Below are positions 34,257-46,200 of a stretch of DNA of 64,000 nt, piece by piece. This stretch comes from Silurus meridionalis (taxonomy: Eukaryota > Chordata > Actinopteri > Siluriformes > Siluridae). The translations under genes were made by a program, and so were the position numbers. The notes beneath the pieces are model-generated. The model saw only the letters and a list, made by a program, of their open reading frames with translations. It ran no database searches and had not been told where the DNA came from. Each line of letters starts with the position of its first letter. Position 1 is the first letter of the stretch. Location: the NCBI RefSeq assembly GCF_014805685.1, contig NC_060885.1:29045132-29109131 (forward strand), written 5' to 3'.

Positions 34257-37200
34257 CTGTAATTCAGAATGCACATTTTTGATGTATCACAATATTGCTG
34301 ACTTAAAAACAACAACTTTACAGGGGAAAAAATTGAATTTTCTTTAAATGTTATATATTAAAGTTAGACTTACTGGGTAAATAACTGGGATGTTTGTATA
34401 AGCATGTTGCTGCCAAAATATGGATAAATACTAGGAGAGTCACATATCCAGCAGCATCTATAATGATCAGCTATTTGATCAGCAAACTCAATTGAAAAAG
34501 GATCCCCACCAAATATTTAACATTTAGAATTTTTTTCTTGAATCATGTACAAATTAAAATACAGTGCCTGTAAAAAGTTGGGAAACAAATAGTACTTTAT
34601 GGATTTTGAAACATACACATGTTCATTTATTTATGTAGCCTATTGATAGTATTACAGCATAATTACTACATTTATTCTGAAAGCTATGTTCTCAAGACTT
34701 GGCTCTTTATGTGTTGAGTAAGACAGTATAATACAGTATAACACAGTAATCCCCCGCTTTACCGTGTGTTGAATCTCACGCCCTCGGTTTATCTTGTAAT
34801 TGCATTTGACACATAACTAATTTATTTAGCTGATTTTCCTGGTCTCTTGTGGATAGCACGATAGACCAAAAAACTTTTAGGAAATTGTTTTTATGATTTT
34901 ATTGTTTTCTGTTGAAATAATAAAATGTATTAATAAAAAAAATTACTAATTATAAAATAAAATAAAATGTTAATACAGTACAGTACTGTATAGGTAAAAT
35001 AGCTTTTTTGGGGTGGCGTCTGTTTATCGCATTTTTCCACAGGTGGTTTTTGGAATCACAAGAATTACTGTAATTCTTACCTGTAGGGCAAGTCAAGAAC
35101 AAATGACACTTTGCACCAAACAGTAACTTAAACATAAATAAATAATTGAGGAATTAATAATTAATTACTGACATTAAAACTAACACAAATGGTTCGGTGC
35201 TGTGCTGCTGAAGTGGATAAAATTGCAGATTGACCTTTTGCAGTGGACATATTTTCAGAATATATGCTACTACCTGAATTTTCCTGCAATTTGTGGTTCT
35301 TACCAAAACTATTAGCACAAAATTGAAGGCACCCAGTTGTACAGGTGAGGTCTTTGGTTGTGATGGCATTTAATTTTCCTTTCACTTGAACTAGCAGACC
35401 CAAACCTGTTCCAGCATTACAATGCCTCTGTGCACAAAGACAGCTCCATGAAGATATGATTTACATGGGTTGGGGTGGAAGATCTAGAGTGGTCTGCTAC
35501 AAAGCTCTGACCTCAAACATTTGAAAGCACCATTGGGATAAAGTGCATTGCTAAATGCACTCCAGGCTTCCTCACCCTACAACACTAGCCGACGTTAGTA
35601 ACAATCTTGAATGAGCAGAAATTCCACAAGCACTCCAAAATCAAGTGGAGCATCTTCCAAGAAAAATAGAGGTTATAATAACATCAAATGGGGACTAAAT
35701 GTGGAATTGGATATTTTTACATATGACTCCATGTATATGTTTTTATAATTATCGAGTAACAAATTGGGGTGATTTAGTACCTTTTTCTTCTCTGAAGATG
35801 TTTTTATAGCGCACACACATATAAGTGCCATATGCAATGACAAGAAATGCTGCAGTGACAAGACAGCATATGTCTGGGGGAAAAAATACATAAAATCATT
35901 ACATGAATTACAATTACACGATAAATTCAGCCATTAAAAGTTCTATGATAAAACTATGGAAAATTCAAATTACCCAACGTACTTAAAATTTTCTAAATAC
36001 TCCACCAGCATTTCTATTATTAACATTTTCTTTTTTTTCCTTTTTTTATTATATGTTGTATAATATCCTGTCACATTTGTTTGGTAGAGGAAAAATTACA
36101 GTAATTTAGTATTGTCTCATAATATTAATAGAATAAAATCTAAATGTACCTGGGTTGAAAAAACAATAAAAAAAAAAAATTAAAAAAAAATATATCACAC
36201 TCACATCCAATTTTTCTCCAGTGTGTGCAACATCCACGTCTATGGCCTCGGTAACAACATGCGAGATATAGCACTACTAACCATGCACATATAAATCCTA
36301 CAGCCTCAATTATAAGTGTCCATCCTGAAATTGATAAGGAAATTACTTTGTTAGTAAATGCAACACAGTCATACATATGCACAAGTAAAAACACATCAGC
36401 TGAAAAGCACCACAAGCATAATCACATACCCATTTAACAACATGAATCTTTGACAAAAAGAACAACCCTTCCTTTACTAAAGCAATACATCCATCTGTGG
36501 CAGCGGGGGCGGGATGGACCTGCTGCCGCTGCTTTCCGGGGAAGCCCAGCTTGCTGGTCAGCAGCTGCCGGCCGATCGTATGCTGGTATATGATGATCTG
36601 AAGCGGGCGATCCTCCAGCGAGTGGGGCGGACACTGGAGCAGCAGTGGACAGCGGTTTCGCGCGTTTACGCTGCGCGAGGTCGACCAAACGTTCGCCTTC
36701 GCCCACCAGCTTCGCGATGTGTGCTGGAGATGGCTGCGGGACGAGGACCGGCGCACGGACGAGGTTCTTGATCATGTGGTGTTGGAGCAGTTCATCGCCC
36801 GTCTTCTGCCGCGAAAGGCGGAATGGGTTCAGTGCCAGCGACCAGAGACCGTGGAGAAGGCAGTACAGTTGGCAGAGGACCACCTGGCGGCGTACGCGGG
36901 GGCGGACGGATCCCCAGGTCTCTGTCTGACTCTCCTTCTTCCCTGTCCCCTGGTTCTTCTCCCTCTCCTCCCATTCCCTTACCCCGGAAACGGGGGCCGA
37001 TTTCCCCAAAGCCGGTGGCTCGGCCGCGAGCTCCTCTCTATTCCTTTTCCACTTCCTCTCCTTCTGCTCTCGCTCATCGATCTTTGCCTTTGACTCCACA
37101 GGTGGGTGAGACAGTCCGCGCAGGTGCGGAGCGGAAGCCTGGGCTGGTCTGTTGGCGCTGCGGGGAGCCGAGGCATTTCCTGGATCAGTGTCCCGTCATG

Positions 37201-40200
37201 GAGTTGGGGGTGATGGTCCAGATCCCCGAGGCGCCACAGGCTGCCCCCGATCAAGCAGGAACTTACCTTATACCGGTAAGTATCGAGGTTCCCTTTCGAA
37301 AGAATCGGCATGGGCCTCGTCGGGCCATTAGAGTGAACCGCACGCAGGCATCGCTTCGTATTAGTCATAGTGGATTATGCGACGCGATATCCGGAAGCAG
37401 TGCCCCTTTGCTACATATCCGCACGCAGTGTTGCATAGGCACTCTTCCGCGTTATCCCCGAGTTGGGATCCCGAAAGAGATCCTGACTGATCAAGGCACG
37501 GCGTTCATGTCACAAACACTTTGCGAACTGTACGAGTTGTTGGGGATTAAATCGATTCGCACCAGCGTCTATCATCCACAAACCGATGGCCTGGTGAAGC
37601 GTTTTTAAATCGAACCCTTAAAAACTTGATTCGAAGTTTGTACACGGGGACACACGGAATTGAGATAAATGGCTCGAGCCCTTGTTATTCACAGTACGAG
37701 AGATCCTGCAAGCCTCCACGGGGTTCTCCCATTTGAATTATTGTACGGCCGTAAGCTGCGCGGAGTGCTGGATGTTCTCCGGGAAAATTGGGAGGAGGGA
37801 CCTTCGAGCGCAAAAAACAAAATTTAGTACGTTCTGGATCTGAGAGCAAAACTCCACACACTGGGACAGCTAACAATGGAGAATTTGCTACAGGCACAGG
37901 AACGGCAATCCTGGCTGTATGACAAGGGCACACGGCTTAGGCAGTTTTCACCGGGAGATATAGTCCTCGTTCTGCTGCCAACGTCAAGCTCGAAATTACT
38001 CGCCAAGTGGCAAGGGCCGTTTGAGGTTACACGGCGGGTGGGAGATGTTGACTATGAGGTGCAGCGCACGGACAGGGGCGGGGCGCTCAAGTATATCACC
38101 TGAATCTCCTAAAATTATGGAGCAAGGTGGTGCCGGTGTCTCTAGCGACGGTGATTCCAGAGAGGGAGGAGCTGGGACTGGATGTAAGACTAAAAACCGC
38201 GTCAGAATCCGCCTCGGTTCCCTGTGGAGACCACCTCTCGCCATCGCATTGAGCACAAGTCGTTAAATTACAGCAGGACGTGTTCTCTCCCCTGCCTGGG
38301 CGGACAAACCATAGAACACCATATCGAGACATCTCCCGGTATTGTGGTGCACAGTCGCCCGTACCGGCTGCCCAAACACAAAAAAATGTGGTTCGGGAGG
38401 AACTTCAGGCGATGCTTGACATGGGGGTGGTCGAGGAGTCCCACAGTGACTGGAGCAGCCCGGTGGTCTTGGTTCCCAAGATCGATGAGTCGGTCCGGTT
38501 CTCTGTGTATTACCAACAGGTCAACAGGGTGTCTAAATTCGACGCGTAGCCAATGCCTCGCATCGACGAGCTGCTTGATCGGTTAGACGCGGCTCGCTTT
38601 TATTCGACACTGGACTTAACCAAGGGATATTGGCAGATCCCCTTAACGCCAATGTCTCGGGAAAAAACGGCTTTTTCCATTTCGTTCGGTTTACACCAAT
38701 TCGTCACACTTCCTTTCGGTTTGTTCGGGGCCCCGGCGAACAATCCTCATAACGGGTACGCCGTTTATAGCAATGATTGGCAGCGGCATCTACAGCATCT
38801 CAGGGCGGTCCTGCGGACCTTGAGACGAGCAGGGCTCATGGCGAACTCGAAGAAGTGTGTGGTTGGGCGGTGGAAGTACGGTATCTGGGTTTCCACTTCC
38901 TGGGCAGGTGCGTCCCCAAATCGATAAGACGGCAGCGATTGCGGTCTGTCCGAGACCCAAGACCAAAAAGAAGGTGAGACGGTTCCTGGGGCTGGCTGGC
39001 TATTATAGAAGGTTCATCCCTATGTTTTCGGATGTCACCAGTCCGCTGACCGATCTCACTAAAAAGGAAGCGCCAGATCTGGTCCAGTGGTCAGGGCCGT
39101 GCCAGCAGGCTTTTATGCGTGTCAAAGCCGCACTCTGCGGTGGTCCACTTTTACATGCTCCTGACTTCTCTCTTCCTTTTGTTTTACAGACTGATGCGTC
39201 GGACAGAGGGTTGGGGGCCGTGTTGTCCCAGGTGGTGGAGGGGGAGGAGCGGCCGGTGCTGTTCATCAGCCGTAAGCTGTCAGTGCGGGAAAGCCGGTAC
39301 AGCACCATCGAAAGATAGTGCCTGGCTATCAAGTGGGTGGTCCTTACCCTCCAGTACTATCTGTCGGGACGGGCCTTCACCCTCTGTTCGGACCACACCT
39401 CGCTCCAGTGGCTCCATCGCTTGAAGGATACCAACGTGCGGATCACTCGGTGGTATCTAGCGCTTCAGCCCGGGGGCGCGGATGGTCGTGGCTGACTTCC
39501 TCTCGCGCCAGGGGGGGGGGAATCGGTTGCGGGCCGGACGGCTCCCCGGCCTGAGTCGGGCGGTGGGGGTATGTGGCAGCGGGGCGTGGCCGAGCGTCGG
39601 TTTGTGAATGGAGGGCGGGACCGGGAGCAGGTAGGCAGGGGATTGCCTCACCTGGAGTTAATGTGACCTAATGAGTGTTTTCTCTTTTCCAGTGATCAGA
39701 GGGTGCATTTAAGGAGCAGAGTGTGTGTGTGTGGGAGGTGTGTGTACGCGCGTGTAGACGTGCTGCATGAGACACTAAGCAGACAGACACGAAAGTCTAA
39801 ATAAAAGTGGCTGTGAAGCCTTTACACCTGACCTGTTGTGGCGTTCCTTCTTCCCGCATTTATATGCCCTCCCACACCATCATATAGTGTGTTAACATAA
39901 AAACATATGAGTTTCTTTGTCAAATATGTACCAAGCCCCTACACATATATGTATTTAAGACTTTATTTTTGAAATAAAAATAATGTAGATTTAAAACTTA
40001 CCTCTGGACAAATCCTCAGACATGATAAAGAATATCACATAAATGCAAATTTCACTAAGGCTCAATATAGCAACGATAACCGACGACAGCGTGACATAAA
40101 AACCTGTAAAATACATGCAATTAATGGATTTTTTTTTTTTTATACAGTACCAACATCAGCAAGCATAGTATGAGAAAATGAATAATGAATTAGGTTCGAG

Positions 40201-43200
40201 TTTAAATAATTGTAGCAAATACAATTCTTACAATCAAAGGGCTTTCCTTGAAAGAAGTACTTTTGTAGAGTAAAAACCATCATCATGCCCATTATCAGAG
40301 GGGGCACCACTGAAGGTATTTCAAGATATCTGAAAGTCCAGAATGATACAGTATATATTATTATAGGGCTAGATTGAACTTTGTGGAGAACAGTAACTCT
40401 GTTGATTAAATTATGGACTCTGTGGGTCATATGTATACATATTTAAGTCCAAATGCTATATTTAAATTTGTAGATATTTCTAGACATTTTTGTTCAGATG
40501 TATTAGCTCCTTAAGCTATTTTTCTGGCCTCATTGGGTTTATGAAAATTACCTGAGGGTAGATAATGTCTCTAAGGCAGGGGTGTCAAACTCAGGCCCGC
40601 GGGTCAAATCTGGCCCGATGTACAATTATATCCAGCCCGTGAGATAATTTTATATAGATCTATTATTATTGTTATTAATGTCCCGGCGATATAAAGCGCT
40701 GATAACACAAACTACAGATCCCATAATGCAGCACTTAAGCTGCCTTACAGAACTTTTAGCTACCTGGGAACATTCCAGCGTCAATCAAGTCGCGCTTCTG
40801 TTGATGTATTTAACCCTATTGTAAAGTTATTGTGAAACAGCGCCTCACAATGGCAAAGACAAAAGTTGATTCTGAAAACAGAGCCTTTTAAAACCGATGG
40901 GATTCTCTGTTAGTATTTTCCAGACTATAAGTCGCTACTTTTTTCCCCATGCTTGGAACCCCGTGGCTTAAACAATGAAGCGGCTAATTTATGGATTTTT
41001 CCCGGGTCAAGCTTCATGCCAAAAAACTGAGCCCCATAACATTAGACCAATGAAATTGCCAAATGGGTTCAGGTGAACCAATGAAATTCTTTATATTAAA
41101 TCAGATGTGCTCCCACTGAATCGGGCTGCTCCACATCATAAATATGGATGAGGTTCCTCTGATGTTTGACCTGCCACTCACTCGGACTGTCAACAAGAAA
41201 TGTGAATCATTCGTCACGCTAAAAAAAACAGGGCATGAAAAAACACACTTCACCTGTGTTCTGAGCTGCACGGCTTCGGGAGAAAAGCTTCACCGATGGT
41301 GATTTTTAAACGCACTACGATGCCAAAAGAAAAACTCCCAAGAGAAATTTTTGTGAAAGAAAGAAGGAAGACAGTAAACAATGACTTTCTTGGAAGGCTA
41401 CTGTTTAGATACAAGCCGTGTAACAGACACTGTCTTTAATTAAAACCTGTGTAAAGTTAATTAGTTTCAGTGTAGACAGTTAATAGTCCGGAAATTACGG
41501 TATATGTATATGTGTATTACGGTATATCTAACATTTCAGCAGATGTTTTTCACCAGAGCAAAATCACAAAGTGAAGCTGGTGTGAAAACAGAGGAGAAAT
41601 CCGAGGCACATCAGCCGGTTATTTATAAAATGGCAGCATGTTCATATTTCTAACATATTATTTTGACAGGAGATATTTTTATGGAGAGCAAAATATTTTA
41701 AGTTATTTAAAGTTTAAGTTTATTTATTCTGGAATAATATTCCTGTCTGTTTTTATTCAGATTTATGTTCACATTTAGTTTTATTGTGTTCAATAAATGT
41801 TTATCCTGTTCGGCCCGCAACCTAAAGTGTGCTTTGAGTTTGAGTTGAGCAAAGGTGATCCGGTGTAAGCAGGATAAATGGAATGGAAGCAGAGCAAAAT
41901 GGACCACAGTTTAATTGAAGAAGGTGTTCTAGTCTGATGAATCACATTTTCTTTTTCATCATGTGAACAGACAAGAATATGTGCATGGCCTTACCTGGAG
42001 AAGAGATAGCACTAGGATGTGCTATAGATAGGAGGCATTGGAATGTTACTTTGAAATGTTTCACCTAAACACTGCTGCAGGTCAAGTACACACCTTCACT
42101 GCAACAGTATTCCCTAATTGCAGTGCCCTCTTTCACCAAGATAAAGCACACATCCCCACTTCAACATTTTTTCAAGAATGGTTTGAGAAAATCAGGAGCT
42201 CTTCTGGAAATCTGCTCTTATGGAGTCCATGCCTTGAAGGGTCAAAAATGTTTTTGCACGACAAATCTACACATCTAGTTGTTTCCAGTATGTTAAAATA
42301 AAAATAGATTTCAACAAGAGCCATATAATTTCCAGATATACATTTTTAATCTACCAATTTTCACCCTAATGAGCAACCCAAAGGTCACATCAGTTTTAAT
42401 AATTATGTCAATATATTGTTTCTATTAATTGGAATTATAATAAGTTGTAGTTATTATATTGATCTGCTTCTGCAATTTTGGTTTGACTTGAATAAATTAT
42501 TAGTTGCCTGATTATAAAATATTAATACTTGATTCAGTTACTATTTTAATTATAGATTGTTTAGATAATACTCCAGCAGTGAAATGTGCTAATGAACTTT
42601 TCTGAAGCCACAAGATATTAAATCAATGTCATAAAATAATCAATGCACTTAACCTGAACTTCAGCATAACATGTTGTGGTTAAATCAGCTTGTCAGACTG
42701 CTTTCAGTAGCGTATTTCTTGTGAATACATGCCATTGCAATACATTTTGTATGCTATGTAATCAGATCATCTGCAAATAGCTGATGCTTCCAAGATAGTT
42801 TAAAAGCATTCAAATTATTATTTTTTTAAGTGTCCAAACCACTGGCTTTGAGCGAAGGGAACAGTCAGTTCTGGAGATTGATGTGTTGGAAACGGGAAAA
42901 GCAACTTTAACAAGAACCAATTTGTGATGGAGATGCTCTGACCTAGTCATTTATCCAAAGCTTCAGGCAATGTTGGGTGTTCCCGATGTAAGGTCGTTAG
43001 TACTGCACCTACCTACCAAATTAATCCAAGCAATGACAATCGTTGAACCAGCAACAAGGCCAAGGGCATCCAAGGCTTCTGTAATTGCTGTGTGTGGGAG
43101 GTTGGGGGGCTAGCCCTTCTGGTTCCTATCCCACAGAAGAACTTGAACTAATTACTAATGCAGGTCTTGATCAAGGAAAACACCTTAGAACACATCAGAA

Positions 43201-46200
43201 CTAGACCATGGAGTAATGGAAGAAGGTAACCATTTAACCTTATTTTCTGATTTATAATTTTCTTATGGTTATTTTTTCATGGCAGCCTCCCTCAGCAGGA
43301 TAATGCTCTCTGTTAAACTGCAAGAAGTCTTCAGAAATGGTTTAAGGAACATGACAAGGTGTTTGCTTGGCCACAAAATGTAAAAATAGTTTCTATTTTA
43401 GCGCCACCTTTAATCGTGTTTACAAGTTAATGTAGGTGCAAGAACATACATTATGTTGTTAAATCCTCATGTGTGGACATAACAGCTGAAAACCTGAACT
43501 TCAGCATTTCATGAAGTTCATGACATGGTTACGTCAAACTGTCAGACTGCCTGAGGTACTGTGTTGCATCCGGATCCAAATTCTCCAGTTCAGACACACA
43601 GGTTTTATTTCAGAATATGTTTTGTAATTAACTTTATAATAAATTCTCACTATGCATCCAAAACTCAATTCTGAATAAGGCATCCTATGATAGGGGTTTT
43701 GCTGTGACAGCTTTGAATAACAGTACTCACATTCAAAGTAGTCTTTCGTGCTACTGAGCAGGAGTCCAAACAGCGCTGTATTAAGTAAGTCGAGAGACAC
43801 AATCAAGCGAATCCAGACACCGTTAAAAGCTGTTTAAAAGGAAAACAAAATTTAAATGTAGGTCAGTTTCTACATTTTGCAGGGAAAATCAATTTCAAAT
43901 AGTTTCCACATGATGCCACTGTATGTATATTTTAAAACTGAAAGGATTCACTTTTTCATTACTAACAAATTAATAAACAAAGGTGAGATGTAGAGACCTG
44001 CACGGAACGGATTTTACTGCCCGCATTCACCTATTAAATATTGTCCCACACCGCACTCGTTTGTGTCGGGTCCCACGGTACTCTCGTGGGAGTGTAGGTC
44101 TCGAGTGGAAAGTAATGAAGTACAAAAACTTTGTTACTGTACTTAAGTGGATTTCTCTGCCTTCAGCGCTTTTGTTCACTATATATTTTTCAGACAACTT
44201 TTTATGTTTACTCATTACATTTTTTACAAAAATATCTGTACTTTCTACATTTTCAGAATCGTTATTTACTTTATTTGGTGAAATAGCAATATTTTCTGTG
44301 CGCCATTTTCAGCCCATCAACCTTTTTCCTGTTATTCCGCCGCATTTTCAAGCTACTGGTGTATCATTTCCTGGCTCTCACACACCACAGATGTAGGCTA
44401 GTTTATAAAGCTAACAATGAGGCAACAAGAAGTCTGGCTAACGTGGATGAGTCAGAGGGAGTCATTGATGTAAACATGACTGAGATCAGATCACTTAATC
44501 ATTATCATCATCATCATCATCATCATCTTTTTTTCTGCTTGCATATGGTGGTTCTTTAACCTGGATACATTCAATAGGTAACACAATTTTAAATTCGTTT
44601 TGTATTAATATATTAATATGATGTGAGGTCCAGTTACCAGCATGACACTAAAACAGGTAGTAATAATAGCTACTTTTAACATGTCAAATCCCAAACTTTT
44701 TTACTTTAACTTAAGTAAAAATTATAATCGGTGCTTTTACCAGAGTTTTTTAAAACATGGGAATCTGTACTTCTACTTAAGTGAAGAATGTGTGTACTTT
44801 TGCCATCTCTGGTAATAACTATTTATAATTTCCAATTATATTATTTACAGTCACTTCTGATTTTCGAATAGCTTGAGTAAATTGTGTTTACATAGTTCAC
44901 AAATGTTTCTGGTGTGTGTTTTTAAGTGTGCAGAATACAGAAAATTGTTAGTTTGTTAAAATTTTGATTAGTGAAAACATTTCAATTGGTTTTGTAACAA
45001 AACACAGAGGTTTTATTTTAGACAAGGCTAAAACTTTTATAAAAATTAGATTTTTTTTTTGTACAATAATTTTTTTCGTCATTGTGGTTCTCTAGTTTTT
45101 CCACTTGTTAATGTGTCCACACTGTCCCATTGTAATCTAATAGCATCTCAACTACTTTTTTGTTTTACTATTTCTTATGTTCACTGGTAACATATGTAGC
45201 AGAAAATCCAGAAACCCTACAGAGGCAGCTATTTATTTAGTTATTAGGATTCATTTGGGGTTTGTCATAGTTGAGTAGAGTTATATTCTATATGTACTAT
45301 AAAAGGGGTATGCACAGTTCTCTAAATAGATAAGTTTTATTTCCCTATACTTTTCAACCTAAATATTCCCACCTTTTCTTTTTTATTTAACTTGATTATT
45401 GTTGGTTGCAATATCATACATACAGTGATAAAAACCTGCTATTTAAACAGGGAAAAAAAACAGTGTTACACTTGATATTAAAATGTAACTATTAATGGCA
45501 GTAGTCAGATGTAGGGAAAGAAAAAAAATCATTAATTAAACCAATACACAAGATACAATATTTATTTTCCTTACCTAATAGAGCAGCATTGATGAAACTC
45601 ACCAATGCAATTAGTGTCAGTATAATTACAATGCATCCTGCTGTCAGGGGAATCTGGCCAATGTTAGCAAAAAAAACTAAATGATCAATTAAAAAAAGAA
45701 AATGAAAAGAAAGTTATGATTTTTATTTACACATGCCTGCCAACAACTCTTCTCAACATTATTAGTATAAGAACGACTTTAAGCTTATGCTCAAAACCTC
45801 AGGTCATTTACTTGAGGTCAGTGTACAGCAGTATCTGTATGTGCATCACATATTTATTAGAATGTCTACATGAAAACGAGATATCAGGTTGTCTCCAACG
45901 TGTTTGAGGAGGGGAGCATTAGATTAAGCTGAGATTTCCTGTGGTAATATAAATCATTTTTTTTTTATTTACAAAAGAAATGTATGTTTTATGATGCCAT
46001 TGTCAGTAAATATTTGACATTTTGAGCAAAAAAAAAAGTTTTAATAGTTATTTCATTATTTGTTTCACATTTTCTAAACAAAACAAAAAAAATATATAGA
46101 ACCAAACCAAAATAGCTGGTTTTTAATTTGCATGGTTTTATTTCAGGTATTAGAAACAGATAGTAGTATATTTTCTAAACATTTCTTTTTTTTACAACAT

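Larger units (their letters stand above)
36496..39876 (+). mobile_element. Gmr1-type Ty3/Gypsy retrotransposon with integrase before RT
   Basis: Perfect target duplication CCATC at 36491-36495 and 39877-39881. Domain order read along the + strand: gag with SCAN-like region and zinc knuckle, integrase, reverse transcriptase, RNase H, 3' LTR. Typical Gypsy elements have integrase last; the integrase-first order is known for Gmr1-like elements of fish and other deuterostomes. The 5' LTR is reduced to its first 13 bases, most of the protease and the integrase N-terminus are deleted, and several frameshifts occur, so it cannot move by itself. It is more GC-rich than all surrounding DNA. It lies in the intron between TM-type exons 8 and 9 of the Ig gene. 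Confidence 0.88.

Noticed and set aside
36430..37368. Several long - strand open frames opposite the Gypsy gag
   Set aside because: They are shadows caused by high GC in the gag region; the + strand has the recognisable gag motifs.
43013..43078. A further phase-1 exon with a hydrophobic reading (ALDALGLVAGSTIVIAWINL) in the Ig gene
   Set aside because: The sequence falls inside a decayed Tc1 transposon (42840-43395) and matches it at the nucleotide level, so the splice-like signals are chance.
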